Positions 1 through 11,662 of a DNA stretch of 64,000 nt are shown piece after piece; positions within the stretch are counted from its first letter, which is position 1, and every line of letters starts with the position of its first letter. The position numbers were made by a program, and so were the translations under genes. The stretch covers positions 48,571,428 through 48,635,427 of the forward strand of contig QVOM02000119.1 of NCBI GenBank assembly GCA_003586115.2, written 5' to 3'. A model generated the notes under the pieces. The model did not search any database. It saw only the letters and a list, made by a program, of their open reading frames with translations, and had not been told where the DNA came from. This DNA is from Salvator merianae. Lineage: Eukaryota > Chordata > Lepidosauria > Squamata > Teiidae.

Positions 1-14
1 TAAGAACTCTGGAG
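1..14 (+). CDS. CEP83: CEP83 exon, last 14 bases
   Basis: The window opens inside an exon. Bases 1-2 finish a codon (a valine if the preceding base is G), then AGA ACT CTG GAG encodes RTLE, followed by a GTAAGG donor at 15-20. The next exon starts in phase 0 with AEKQ. Human CEP83, from memory, reads RSLE directly before AEKQ. The piece is very short, so the call rests on phase, donor and this match. Confidence 0.78.
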
Positions 15-1592
15 GTAAGGATTTCAGATTGTCTTCCTTCAGACCATGTTAAAGATGTCTTCTAAATGTATATGAATGTGAAGGTTGACTTAAGCCTTAA
101 CACTCATCTGAATTTGTTTGCAAGGAAATCTATCACTAGCAATAATATAGCCATTACAGTATATACATTTATATAAAATTATAAATTCCAAAGTAAGAGT
201 ATCAAAAGAATCTTTTTGAAAACCATTAATTCTTTTCTTTTTAGAATGGTCCCATTCTAAACTGATGAGTATGCTGTTTTCTGAGTGTACTGGAAGGAAT
301 GTTGATGTTGTGCCATTGTTTTGTAAAATCTGCATGATCTTAAATACTAGATGCATTCCTTTTGGAAGAAGCTTTTCATCTAATATTTGTATTGTGCATT
401 CAAAAGAGACTGTTCCATGTGTACTGAACTCAGCACAAAACACCCTGTCAAAAAGCAGCGTGGCTGTCAGCGGCGGCCCGTGCCTTTAAGGGCGGGTGTT
501 CGCGCGAGTGCCATGGCCGTTCGCGGGGCCTCCGTGCTTCCGTAGTGACACAGCAGGTCGCTAGGCTAGGCGACCTGCTGTGTCACTACGGAGGGCTGGA
601 GGCCCCGCGAACGGCCATGGCACTCGCACGAACACCCGCCCTTAAAGGCAAGGGCCGCCGCTGGTGGCTGTTGGTTTTGGTTGGAATGTTCCCATTGCTG
701 ATTAAAGCTGTGCTCTAGCTGCTCCCACTGGATCCAGTAAACAACTGTTGAATTCGTTTCTCTCTTCGGGAGTCTGATTAGGATCACTTCACAAATGGGG
801 AAGTAGACCTGAAAGCCAGCTCTTGGGAACAGGGAAGGCAGCCCTATCACTGGTTCCCCCAACCTGAAAGACTTCTAATGTCAGGGCTATTTTCTCATTT
901 CCCAGATGGGGAACTGTTTATTTTTCCTCTGACTCCAATGTAAGTGGGAGAGGGACTCTTCTCTCCATTTGTGTACAGTAATTACAGTCACTGAAGCCAA
1001 ATGGAGGACAAAGCCTTTTGTTAGGGTCTTTCTACATAAGTGAAAACAAGGAACTAATTGGTGTTTTTCTTTATTGTTGATTGAGGGATTTTTAATACAT
1101 TTAAAACAAATCCTCCAGTCGAGAAAACTATTACAGCTTGTGCGATAGGAAAAACCCTTTGTGCCTGATTACTCAACCCAACTTGAGGTTCTTAGGTGGC
1201 CTGCCCCTAAGAGAAGAAGGGGCTTCAAATTAGTCAACCATTGTTTGTGTGGATGGAACATTTGAAACTTCACATTAGCTGTTTATTCTGGGAAAAATAA
1301 TTGGTATGTACCAACTCATAACTCAAAGTATTTATGCGCACTCCTATTTATCTTTTTTAAATTCTTTATGGATTTTTTCTAAATAGGATGTTACTGTACT
1401 TACTCCTGATGTAACTGAGATGAACAGTAACTCATAAATATTTTAAATCAACTATGAGTCACCTACCTTTCTGAAGTAAAAGCATATTCAATAATATAAT
1501 CAGAATTTACTTTTGTGTTTAAATAGTTTTAAGGCTGCAGTTCAATAATATCTTACATGAAGCAATTTAAAATTTCTTTGCTTAACTTTAAG
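15..1592 (+). other. CEP83 intron carrying a hAT MITE
   Basis: The intron runs from the GTAAGG donor at 15 to the TTTAAG acceptor at 1592. Apart from the hAT-type MITE at 468-663, I recognise nothing coding or repetitive in it. The short ORFs near 90-490 and 566-862 overlap the MITE or AT-rich intron and have no splice or homology support. Confidence 0.75.
460..671. mobile_element. Palindromic hAT-type MITE with 8-bp TSD
   Basis: The element is 468-663 (196 bp), flanked on both sides by the identical 8-mer GTGGCTGT (460-467 and 664-671). It begins CAGCGGCGGCCC and ends in the inverse, GGGCCGCCGCTG. The two halves are almost perfect reverse complements across nearly the whole length, meeting near 570, so the strand would fold into a roughly 95-bp hairpin. 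An 8-bp duplication with CAG...CTG ends is the hAT pattern. It is GC-rich with many CpGs, unlike its surroundings, and has no ORF for a transposase. A second, decayed copy of the family is at 60049-60228. Confidence 0.92.
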
Positions 1593-1724
1593 GCAGAGAA
1601 ACAATCAATTAAGTTACAGCTTGAGCGCGTTGAAAAAGAACTACAGATGAGCAGTGAACAAAATGCACTCCTAACAGGCAAACTTCATAAAGCTGAAAGG
1701 GAGATTAGTGCTTTGACTACTAGA
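1593..1724 (+). CDS. CEP83: CEP83 exon (coiled coil, AEKQ...)
   Basis: 132 bp, phase 0 to phase 0. Acceptor TTTAAG before 1593, donor GTAAGT at 1725. It encodes 44 residues of charged heptad helix, beginning AEKQSIKLQLERVEKELQ and ending SALTTR. Human CEP83 has a near-identical segment at this point. Confidence 0.93.
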
Positions 1725-3860
1725 GTAAGTATATTTATGTCTAGACTGCATTTTCAGAATTATTACAAGACACATTACCAATAATTGTATCTTTGGAGAC
1801 AAATTGTCTTTGTTCCATTATTTTTTTTCTTTCCTTTTTCATTATTTAATGTTTGAAAGTAATGTTCTTACTCTTCCTGATCTTTTTATTATTAGAAAAC
1901 ATTTGCTCCTTGAAACTAGCCACTAAAACAATGATGACACCAAATTACGTTTTAATGACTGTTAATTTTTTGGAGGCCTGTTGCATATTATCTGATTTAT
2001 CATATCCAGTGAAAGCAGCGCAGAAATATTTAGAAAATTCAGTAGCCACAAACGAAATGATTGCATGGAAAAAGCCCTGAGTGTTTGAAGGCACTTGCAT
2101 ATAATCTTTTTAATTAGAAGACATCATCAAAGCTGCTGCCTAAATCCTAAATAAGAGGTATTACTTCTGAACCACCTATCTTGCTCCTGTAAAATATACT
2201 TGCAGGGGCCATAGAATATATCCTTTTAATGGTCTTTTTAAAAACGTTGGTGCTTTTCTCTGTCTTAATTCAAATTTGAAATACTTTCAAAGGCAGCCCC
2301 ATGTAGAGAGCATTAATATCAGTGCTAAAGTATACATATCAGTACCACACAGTCTCTGTTCAGCTAGGGTCATAGCTAAGGCCAAGTCGGCACCTCAGCC
2401 AGAACTGCTAGAAGGACACTGAAACTACTTGGTGCTCCAGTGAGAACAATGTTTTACTTGTTTAAAAAAAATATTAAAAATCATTTTACAGGTGTTTTTA
2501 CCTCATTTGCTTGTTTAAAAAAATCTATTACCAGAAAAACTGCTGGTCTGCTAAAGTGGAAAACAGAACTCTCCTTGAGGCAGGTTCCTGGGATGTAAAA
2601 GTTTTTTTAAAAAATCCTGATAAGTCTCAAGGGAAAAGTCAAGGCATAAAGCATTCTTTATGATAACCGCTTTATATCAGTGCAGTTCTCCTAGCACCAG
2701 ATTGCATGGTCGCTTGGGGATCTATCCCATCTAGACCTTACTCTGGAGCTGCTAAACAGTTCCAGCAGCAAGTACATTTTTAGTAGTTGCAGCACTGACC
2801 TAAATAAAGCCTGGATGTAGTTTGCCTGGGGGGAAGGGGGAATACTATAATTTAAGAAGACGCAATCACACTGTATGAATTCTACAAATAATAACCAAAA
2901 TGTTCACGAGTAGGCAATTCTGGATTCCTTCATAAATTCTGTATTTTTGGTGGAAGAACTAATGATGACAATTGGCACAATATGGAGAATTTTCTCTGGA
3001 TTTTTAAATTATTTGTTTAAGATTTTAACAAACAGAACTTTTAAAAATGCAAATCAGAGGTACATAGTTATTTAATGAATACCATGTCATTCTTAACCTT
3101 TTATAGCTTCCATACACTAGCAGGTTGTGATTACATTTGACACTGAAAGTATGTTATAAGAGCTACTTTTCTATTCATTCTCTCCAACCTTATAATTACC
3201 ATGTTAGAAAAGCTTAAACTACAGGATCGTTCAATTCAGGCATTAATCTTAGGGTTTTGAGTTCCATTTTAAACCTAGTATTACTTATAAATCAGGCTGA
3301 TAGATGTATTTAAAGTGTATTGTACTTACAAAAAATTGTATTACATACTTTTTGAAAGACAGCTTTATATTGACCTACTAGCATGATACAAAATGACAGA
3401 AACTGTAATACCTGGCTAATATTTTAATAGTATAGTTACAATTAGGCCACAGAAAGTTAACAAAAAGAACAAGTTGCAAAATTGTGGGTAACTATGTATG
3501 TTTTGGGACTGCTCATAGAATACTGTAAAGGCTTAAGACCAGGAATTGTCAAGATTGTGTCCCCCAAGGCTCTGACTAGTATCTCCAAAGGAAAGCTAGA
3601 GCTTCTGTTGGTTTTTTCCCCCTCCACAGGTACAATTAAGTTTGAAAGAAATCTTACTGATGTGCTGAGCAGAAACCAAGTTGTAGTGGGAAATGAGGGA
3701 TGGATCTTGTGATACCTTGTAATCCTAATGATGACTTATGACAATCTACAATAAACACTATTGGGCTGGACATAAAGGAAAAGAAGATTTACCTTTTTTT
3801 TAGATGTTAATTAATGTGTGTGCAGAAGATTCAGATTAAAAGGAATGTTAAATGTATTAA
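1725..3860 (+). other. CEP83 intron, unique-looking AT-rich sequence
   Basis: No exon or repeat family was recognised in this stretch. Short ORFs at 1853 and 3482 have no acceptor-donor pair in phase with the neighbouring exons and no family resemblance. The TTAAAA-rich sequence looks like ordinary old intron. Confidence 0.5.
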
Positions 3861-3869
3861 AGCTGTTAC

Positions 3870-4610
3870 TCCTTCTGGTCTGCCTGCAACTGGCAGAGTC
3901 TGGGGATGCCCATCTACTATTCCACTAGTCTTGTAGTGCTGCTTCTGAATGCCAGATCAGTCCAGAATAAAACATCTCTCATTCATGACTTGATTCTGGA
4001 TGAGTGGTCTGGCATGCCCTACTGAGATCGGGGTTGGATGAACTGGGGGGGAGTCTCACCCAGCTTTGTCCCCCAGGTTATTCAGTGTAGCACTGTTCCA
4101 GAGCAGTGAGGAGTGGAAGAGACTGCTTTAATCCTTAGAACTTTCATCCCTCTTGCCAGATGACCATTTACTCTGCAACTGGGTTTGAGGGCTTGCTCCT
4201 GCTGTTGGGGGATGTTGTTGGTGTACTGCCTATCCTATTGCCCAGCAACCTTTCTGTCTGAGCTGGCAGAAGTGGTCTTGAACATGATGTTAGAATCTCC
4301 TGCTACAGGACATACCCTTGTTTAGTCTTTGCTATGGAATGGCTAAGAGTGATGGTGGTAAGCCCATTGTCATGGATTCATCATTTGCTGGTAAGATTTG
4401 GACTTGCAGTGGCAGTTTCCATCTGCAGGGATGGGGGTCCTATTAAGATGGTCCATCCTCAGAAACTTATGGAATCTGACTGATTCGGTCTGGGGGATTT
4501 CTTAGTTGGCATGGATGTCACTTTTGCTGAGGCTCAGGTCTCTCTCTGGAATCGCGAGATGAGCTGAATCAGCAGCACAATCACTCCCAAATGCCATCAG
4601 CATTCCTGTG
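3870..4610 (+). mobile_element. LINE endonuclease-domain fragment (CR1/L2 group)
   Basis: With frameshifts, the plus strand reads like the N-terminal endonuclease of CR1/L2-group LINEs. LNARSVQNKTSLIHDLILDE lies near 3940-4000, followed by a broken 'TETWL...CPPGYSV' region near 4020-4090 and a DSSFAG-like stretch near 4370. There are several stops and indels, so it is dead. Boundaries are approximate and the exact family is not resolved. Confidence 0.7.
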
Positions 4611-4619
4611 GAGGCTGTA

Positions 4620-6298
4620 AAGCAGTGAATGAAACTGTAATTGATTCAAATGTGAGTTAGCTCCTTTAATGCTGGCAAAATGTCTTCTATATGTAGAAAG
4701 TGCCTGCCAGTACTAAACTGTGACAGTTTTTCAAATTAATCCTTTACAAATTATGTGACTGTAGAACATACTGAAATTTATGAGTGTTCACAGAATAGAA
4801 TTTGAGTTCTGTTGTGTTACTGAACAAAATTCTGACTCATTCAAAACATCAAGTTTACTGTCAAGTTCTTCCTCCCCTTTTGAGGGTCAGGTGTTCCCCA
4901 AATGAGTTGGGTGGTACAGGAAGAGAGATCTACCGAAGAAGGCTATGGAAAGGATTTCCATTCCTCGGAGACATGTCTCTGAAATTGCAGGGCTAAGGTG
5001 CACCTGCAGCTGTCCTTGCTATCATGTCTGGACCAGTGCAGTAATAAAAAGGAAAATAGCATGTATACAGCTGATGGTGGTCAGTAGGTCAGCAGTGAAG
5101 TGTGTTCTTGTATCCAGAGATGTATCAACATTGAGAATCTAGGACACTGACTCCCTGTATGCTATATGTAGAGAGGGGGCACCCCTTCCTGCCAAAAGTG
5201 GTACATGGGGGTATTTTGTGATCAGAGATGAGCAGCTGGCAGAAGCAACATCCATCGCAGAAATGGCTGATTGTCAAAAGCAATTTTCCTGCTGACCTTG
5301 GTAAAGATATACTAAATGATCATAAACATACTTACTACTGGTCTTGACTGCTAGTCAAGAGCCCACTCAGCCTAGCACTGCCAGTAGGGGTAGTGATGTC
5401 ATCATGCTGCTTCAGCATCCCCATACTGAAAGAAGTTTGGTACCACACAGTTCCTCTCTTTACCTGTACCCTGCAGTGGTTGCAAATAGTGTGGGTTGGA
5501 TTAGTGGGCCGAGCTCAGAGTGGGTCCCCATTATCTTACCTCCTTCATTGGTGGTGGCCTTGCTGTTTCTAATGGTTTCTGGGGAGCAGGGTCATCACCA
5601 TCCTCAGTCCAGTACTGCAAAAGGCCAGGTACAGGAAAGAGACTCTTTCACAGCAGCTGTAGCTGGAACTCTCTGGGCAACACCAGAACTGCCGCCCCAA
5701 GTGGGGACAAGCTGGTGGGCAACTCTAATCAGAATTTCAGCTATGGCAGAGACATGGGAACTATGCCCTTATCTCTGCTTGCCCTGACCCTTCCAAGTCC
5801 CTCTACCTGGCAGTCTACTCCTGGTGCTTCCTCACATATTTTCATATATCTATGGGAGCTTAAAAAGACAAAAGCCCTAACCTGAGTTGGGTGTGGGATG
5901 GGGAGACAAAATGCCTTTAAGGCAACTAACATCGTAAAACATGAGGATTAATGTGTTGATAAAGGGAGAAATTATCCATAATATTTGTGCTGGATTGGTC
6001 TGTGATGAAGCTATCATAAGATTCTCATTTTTTCTGTAAGAGAACATCACAAGCATCCTTTTCGGGAGGAAACGAGGGGAAAGATTATGGAGGGATAGAA
6101 CATAAACTTTGTATGTAAAGCCACTGTGACTTGATGATAGTGCTGGGAAGACCTCTTATCTGAAAATCTGTAGAGTTACTGCCAGCCAGTGCAGGCAATA
6201 CTGAATGATGTGAAAGATAGTTTCACATGTCCTGCAGCAGCTATGTGCCTGAAAGCTAATATGGCAGAAGCTGGCTTGCATGGGAGACAAAGCTGGTG
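4620..6298 (+). other. CEP83 intron, no recognised element
   Basis: This stretch is richer in GC than its surroundings and has overlapping ORFs of 147 and 121 codons (5344-5787, 5520-5885). They show no domain, no flanking splice sites in phase, and end at random stops. The composition suggests an old transposon body, but I cannot assign one. Confidence 0.4.
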
Positions 6299-6366
6299 AT
6301 CTTAGTAACTCCTTTCTACATCTTAGTAACTCCTTTCTACATCTTAGTAACTCCTTTCTACATCTT
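6299..6366. repeat. 21-bp tandem repeat, three copies
   Basis: Three exact head-to-tail copies of a 21-mer, ATCTTAGTAACTCCTTTCTA plus C, fill 6299-6361, followed by a partial ATCTTA. Because 21 is a multiple of three, the frame through it repeats a 7-residue unit. That is a by-product and not evidence of coding. Confidence 0.95.
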
Positions 6367-6693
6367 ATTTAACAATAACATGGATTGCTTGTTTCTGGGT
6401 GGGGAACTCTTCCTATCAGTCTTGGCCAGCTTGGTGCTCTCCATATGTTTTGATTGCAATTCCTATCTGTCTCACCTGTCAAGACTAGGTAAGGATGATG
6501 GGAACTGTAGTCCCAGACATGTCAGAGCACTGGATTGGCCAAAGGTATTCTTTGGGGAGCAGGATAAGCCTTGAAGAGTCTAGAACGTGATTGGAGGAGT
6601 TTCCTGTCAGTTGACATTATCTTCCTTTAAGCATTAAGCACCCACTTTCGAAAACTGCTCTGATTAAAATCGATAACATGTTATTTCCTATAG

Positions 6694-6808
6694 ATTGAAG
6701 AACTTAAGCATTCACACAAATTAGAAATAACTAACATCAAGCTGGAAGCAGCAAGAGCTAAGAGTGAAACGGAAAGAGAGAGAAACAAGATTCAAAGCGA
6801 AATGGATG
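6694..6808 (+). CDS. CEP83: CEP83 exon ([12 protein letters not shown]...)
   Basis: 115 bp, entering in phase 0 and leaving one base into a Gly codon. Acceptor TTTCCTATAG, donor GTAAAA at 6809. It encodes [20 protein letters not shown] and then a run of charged residues to QSEMD. It aligns residue for residue with the human KELKHSNKLEIT segment. Confidence 0.95.
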
Positions 6809-7634
6809 GTAAAAGTTTTCATCAGTGATTTTTGTTTTAGTCATAAGTTGAAATTATCTTTAACTAACATTAGTCATAATATAATAAGCACTGTCCAAAG
6901 GCAGTAAGTGGTTCATAATAATTTGCTATAGTTTTTGCCTAAGTAAGCAAACCACATTCAGATGTGTACTAATTTGAGGACAGAACGATATTGTTATAAA
7001 TATAAACAGCAGTAATTTCTGAATCTGAGGGAAGATTTTCTTCTCCATGGTTTTGTGTGACTAGTGAATATTTTTAAATTCATACTGTGTGTTTGTTCTG
7101 CTGTGAATCAAGTTACAAAGTTTCAGTGAAAAAAACCAAAATATATCCCCACAGAGTGCTTCTTGTTGGAGAATTAAGTACGGGAATCTTTCTGTGAATG
7201 AATCCGTTTGCATTTGTATGTATCCAGTAGTGCCAGTATAAGCTGCATCTAATTGTTTAACCTGAAAACTTATTTTTACCTCTAAAACTAGTGGAACTTG
7301 TTCTGTAATTCTTTGCATGCTTACCTGAAGATAAGCAAACTGATAACAGTCATACTTCTCAGTACATATGCATAGGATTGCTTTGTTAAATATTTTTAAA
7401 GTTGCTGGGACAATTGAATTGATTTAATCAAAGTATTGATTATGCTTACAAGACCTTTTTAAAATTGTAGTGGAATAAGTTACTGGAATCACAGTCTACA
7501 TAGTAGTTGAATGTGAAGCCATAAAGGTTTTACTGAATGAACGATACATTTATTTTTATCCACTTCTCCCTAATGCTTTTTACTGCAATATAATCAGTAA
7601 CACTGAATAGTAAGTTTTTAAATGTATGAAGCAG
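6809..7634 (+). other. CEP83 intron, no element recognised
   Basis: AT-rich intron between exons at 6694 and 7635. The 85-codon minus-strand ORF at 7061-7318 resembles no family I know and is probably chance. Confidence 0.6.
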
Positions 7635-7779
7635 GGTTAAAGTCAGATAACGAAATACTTAAGACGACACTTGAGCGGCACAAAGTGCTTTTAATAGAAA
7701 AGGATCGTGAACTGATTCGCAAACTTCAAGCTGCAAAAGAAGAAGGCTTCCAAAGACTTGCATCATTACAGGAAGAAAA
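7635..7779 (+). CDS. CEP83: CEP83 exon ending at a GC donor
   Basis: 145 bp. Acceptor GAAGCAG. It completes a Gly codon and encodes [19 protein letters not shown] through SLQEE, ending two bases into a Lys codon. The only donor that keeps frame with the next exon, which starts G-TTA-GAA, is GCAAGT at 7780-7785. Using the GTATTT four bases further would shift the frame. The joined protein reads LQEEK-LEIENR, as in human. Confidence 0.93.
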
Positions 7780-8180
7780 GCAAGTATTTTCTTAAAAGCT
7801 TTCTTGTCCAGTTGTTTAAAAGAGGTTAAAACTGTTAATAACCTAGCTGCTTACATCTGCATGCTATGTGCAGCTATTACATTGCTGCTATTAGCTTCTT
7901 AAAGTCTTCAGTCGAGAAGGTCATTTTAAAGCGCTTGTCTTCCGATCCAAGAAAACTGTGTGTTTGTTGTTGAGTTTGGAAGAGTAGCAGAAGTTCCATA
8001 CTAGAGATAGAAAGCTTCAGCAGAGAAACTGAGAAGAACTACTCTTGCTTTAAATTATCAATGTGGATATATAGATATATAATAGAGAGGTCAGGTAGCT
8101 GTTGATGAGTTAAATGGTATGATTAAGTTTAATAAAATTCTGTTACTTCTACTAACATTAAATTCTACATAATATTTCAG
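7780..8180 (+). other. CEP83 GC-AG intron
   Basis: Donor GCAAGT after AAAA, acceptor ATATTTCAG before 8181. At about 400 bp it contains nothing else recognisable. The donor fits the strong consensus seen at GC-AG introns. Confidence 0.88.
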
Positions 8181-8330
8181 GTTAGAAATTGAGAACAGGT
8201 TAGCTGAACTAGAGAAAATCAGAGTTGAGGGAGATGCTCAGAGGCAGCTGGAAAAGGATCGATATGAAGAGAAATTATCAGCTCTTCAGTTGACAGAAGA
8301 ATCAAGCAGAAGGGAAATCCAGAGTCTTAG
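8181..8330 (+). CDS. CEP83: CEP83 exon ([13 protein letters not shown]...)
   Basis: 150 bp. Acceptor TATTTCAG, donor GTAATT at 8331. The first base completes Lys, then [13 protein letters not shown] continues to REIQSL, ending two bases into an Arg codon. Coiled-coil heptads run throughout, and the piece matches human ELENRLADLEKMK onward. Confidence 0.95.
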
Positions 8331-9329
8331 GTAATTTGAAATGATTTGAAATGTATTTAAGAGTATAAGTTGTTAGAATTTTATAGAGTTTTTATACTTC
8401 TAAAAGTACTTATTTAATGAAAGACTCGACCTTTGTTATATAGTGGATTTTGTGCTGCTTCAAGCATCTAATTTAATATAATCATATTTTTCACAATTAT
8501 GTGTAGTATTATAGAAATCTGAAGCCACAAATAATTATAAAGTTGTACTGTAGTAGAAAATTCTAGAAGAAATGAAAAAAAAATGAGAAACAAAGCACAA
8601 AGAACTTTATGCCACTTCTTGTTCAGAATCCAGATTCTCTGACTTTTAGTATTCAGCATATCCACTTCTCAGAATTCAGCAGTTTTGGTTAATACTCTTG
8701 CAGAAGTTTCAAACATAGATATACATGATCATGAAAATAGGGGTGCAGTTTGCATCAAACCAAATGTACTGGGACCAACAGAGACCTTGAGTGCTATTGG
8801 CCATGGTGTGCATATGAGCAGTGTGACAAATAGCATTTCTGTTCTTTGGAGAGTGCAAATGCCATTGGTCAGGCTGTGCACATAAATTGTGCTCAATCTC
8901 CTGGGGCCTATAGATCGAGAATATAATCAGCAGTAGACCAGAGACCTTAGAAGCTACTGCATCCATGTTGCAGAGAAAGGATTTTTCTCCTCCGTCGCTT
9001 GTAGGTGAAGAGTCTTCTTGAGGCTCTCGGGTACCTTGTAACTGTTTTGTAGCCTGGTAAGGTTTTGGCTTGCCTCTGGACCAAACCTAGAATCTAAAAC
9101 TAAGTTTGGTTCATGGGAAAGCCTGCCGAACCAGGTTCATTTGGACAGAAGCTTGTTTGAATGAACCTGATTTGGCACATCTCTGATATCAAAGTGTTTC
9201 TTTTTCTGCCACAGAAAATTTAAAAAAAATTCAAAAAGAATAAAGAGCGATTCAGCAATGATGACAACATTGTGTTGGATGCAAATGCATTTCGTAAATT
9301 GCTAAAGACTCACCTATGTCGCCAGGCAT
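8331..9329 (+). other. CEP83 intron with a MITE end near 9188
   Basis: Mostly unassigned sequence. Near 9150-9190 it ends in GATTTGGCACATCTCTGAT, whose reverse complement, AGAGATGTGCC, is the terminal motif of a MITE family seen several times in this window. The matching left end was not found with confidence. Confidence 0.45.
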
Positions 9330-9532
9330 GGGGAGACTAGATACCCCTGGGCATATATAGTTTATGCATGGAATGACTGTGTTGCACGGTTTTAATGTTG
9401 GGTTTTAATTGTTTTTTAATATTAGATTTGTTATACTGTATTATTTTGTTGTGAGCCGCTCCGAGTCCACGGAGAGGGGCGGCATACAAATCTAATAAAT
9501 TAAATTAAATTAAATTAAATTTTATACAGAAT
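9330..9532 (+). mobile_element. LINE 3' end (L2/CR1-like) with ATTAA tail
   Basis: The block ends GTGAGCCGCTCCGAGTCCAC, then GGAGAGGGGCGGCATACAAAT and a short tandem tail of AATTA units (about 9493-9526). This GAGCCGC...GGCGGCATA hairpin plus microsatellite is the typical 3' terminus of squamate L2/CR1-type LINEs and the SINEs that borrow it. It is 5'-truncated. Confidence 0.75.
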
Positions 9533-9697
9533 TGTTTACTAAGTCTATGCAGTTAAGTGATGGGTTTTCCTATGCTGGAAACTTGTTCTCATTCACTTCC
9601 ATGTTTCCAGATTTTGTTGGGTTCAAAAGTACCAGTGTGCAGAAGACTTTGCTTGGTCTCTTGTTTGGGAACTTTTAAAAAATGCATTCCTTTGTAG

Positions 9698-9773
9698 GCT
9701 AAAGCTTCAAGAGCAAGCTGTTATTTCTAAGGAACTAGAAAAAGAAAAAAGTGAAAATGCTGATCTAAAGCAG
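9698..9773 (+). CDS. CEP83: CEP83 exon, 76 bp
   Basis: Acceptor TTTGTAG, donor GTAAGA at 9774. The first base completes Arg, then LKLQEQAVISKELEKEKSEN and ADLKQ, leaving in phase 0. It matches human RLKLQQQIVTIENAEKEK onward. Confidence 0.94.
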
Positions 9774-10984
9774 GTAAGACACTTATGGCAGCTGAGCTGC
9801 CTATAACTGACTGAGAATGAGATCTTGGGACAATGGTAGATAGTTTAATGAAAGTATCAACCCCTTATGTGTCAGCAGTAAAAACAGCAACAGGATGCTA
9901 GGGATAATGAGAAATTACATATTGAAAACTACCTTTATACAAATTGATGATGTGCCAGCATCTGAAATACAATGGACAGTTTTGATCAATGGAGCTCAGC
10001 CAGACTACAACCAGTGGAGATATAAATCGTTCATGGTAATGAATAAAAGATCAAGGGCTTAGGCAAGGTAATTACAGGGAAAGGCTGCAATACCTGAGTT
10101 TTTTTAGTTTATAAAGAAGGACAGGAAGGGGGGATATTTATAAAATTATGCATGTTATGGACAAATGGATATAGTGGCTACTTGATTGTTTTTGCTTTCC
10201 AAAATACTAGAACTAGGGTCACCCAGTTAAACTGAATGCTAGAAAACCAGAGACAGTAGCAAATACGGTATTTTTGCCCAATTTCTCCAAAATAATTTGT
10301 CGTAAAAATCACTCTTTAAAAACATCTTTCCTAAATATTCCTTGGCAAATTATAACGGCAACTTATATGCCAGTGCATATTATATGGCACAAAATATATG
10401 TCTTCCCAAAATACATAAGCTCTGGAATTTGCTGCCATGATAATATGGTGTTGACTACTAGCTTGGATGACTTCAAAAAAAAGCAAAAACAAATGCATGG
10501 AAGACAGAGCTGTCAGTGGCAACTCATGCTGATGATAGATTCTCCGCTGTCTCAGGCAGTATGCCTCTAAAGGTGAGCTGCTGAGAGCGTGAATAAGGAA
10601 TGTTAATTGTATTCATATGGGCTTCCATATGCAACTGTGAGAACAGACTGTTGACCTACATGGGCTGCTGGTTGTAACTAGCCGTGCATTTCTTGTTGCC
10701 TTATTCTACAATTTTAGTTAAACTGAGTAACATTCTGTTGCTGGTTTTTTTATACAGTGCCATTTACCGTTATTAGCATGGAATTAAAATGCTTTTTCCC
10801 ACCAGAGAAGAGATGCGATCAGAATGTTTTAACATTAATTTTTGTGTCCAATCTTGTATACTTTCACCTTCTTTTTACCAGTTATTAGGAACAGTTTATT
10901 TCCTAATAGCAGAAACTTGAGATTGTTACTTCTCATAAAGCATCTATCTGCTATGAAATTAATTCATAATAAACATCTGCAAAT
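9774..10984 (+). other. CEP83 intron, no element recognised
   Basis: Part of the 3.8-kb intron between exons at 9698 and 13601. Overlapping ORFs of 98 and 63 codons (10274-10570, both strands) look like chance. Parts may be old LINE sequence, but no motif was clear. Confidence 0.45.
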
Positions 10985-11655
10985 CACCAGGCTTTCATGG
11001 CATCCATCCAAGTGCTATTAAAGAGCAAGAAGCTGAGATTGAGGACCTTTTAACAAAATATTCATCTCTGTTCAGCTTCCGTTGTTGAAGACTGGAGGGT
11101 GGCCAGAAAAACTCCAATTACCAAAATAATGTTCAAGGAGAAACCAGAAAATTGTAGGCCACTCAGCTTATCGTTCATTCCAGGGAAGATAGATTTTAAT
11201 AAAGATAAAATTACCAAACATTTAGAGATGCAGGTCTTGCTCAAGGATAGCCAACATGATTTGTGTAAGAAAAAGTCTAATATTTTAGAGATTTTTTTAG
11301 AATCTTAATATGTGGATAAAGGGCAATCCAGCAGACATAATCTATTTAGGTTTTCAAATAACATTTGATAAAGTCCTTCATCAAAGACTTCTCAGTAATC
11401 TTCATGCTTGTGTGGAATAAAGGAGCAGATCTGTTATGGATAAACAACTGGCTAAGGAGTAGAAAATAGACAGTAAGTGTAAATGAACATTTCTCACAAA
11501 GGAAATACATAGCAAGTGGAGCCCCTCCTGGGACTTGTGCTTTTAATATATTTGTAAATGCTCTGGCGTTGGGCATGACCAGTAAAATTGCAGATTTCCT
11601 GAGGATACCCAGTTGTTCAGAATGATAAAAACAAAAAGGAATTGTAAAGAGCAAT
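10985..11655 (+). mobile_element. CR1-type LINE reverse-transcriptase remnant
   Basis: Across frames the plus strand reads like the CR1 reverse transcriptase: 'NCRPLSLSFIPGKI' near 11150, 'ITKHLEMQVLLKDSQHDL' near 11210-11265, then 'DKGNPADIIYL' and 'FDKVLHQRLLS' near 11315-11395, and 'PPGTCAFNIFVNAL' near 11525. It carries several frameshifts and stops. It is followed directly by the Tc1 element. Confidence 0.8.
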
Positions 11656-11662
11656 AAAGGAA

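Noticed and set aside
460..671. CpG island or promoter at the GC-rich patch
   Set aside because: The GC and CpG content is explained by the palindromic MITE; no gene starts there.
5344..5885. Overlapping 147- and 121-codon ORFs
   Set aside because: No recognised domain and no splice sites in phase. They overlap in different frames, typical of GC-richer non-coding sequence.
7784..7789. GTATTT as donor of the CEP83 exon at 7635
   Set aside because: Using it puts the next exon out of frame; the GC donor four bases earlier keeps the conserved protein.
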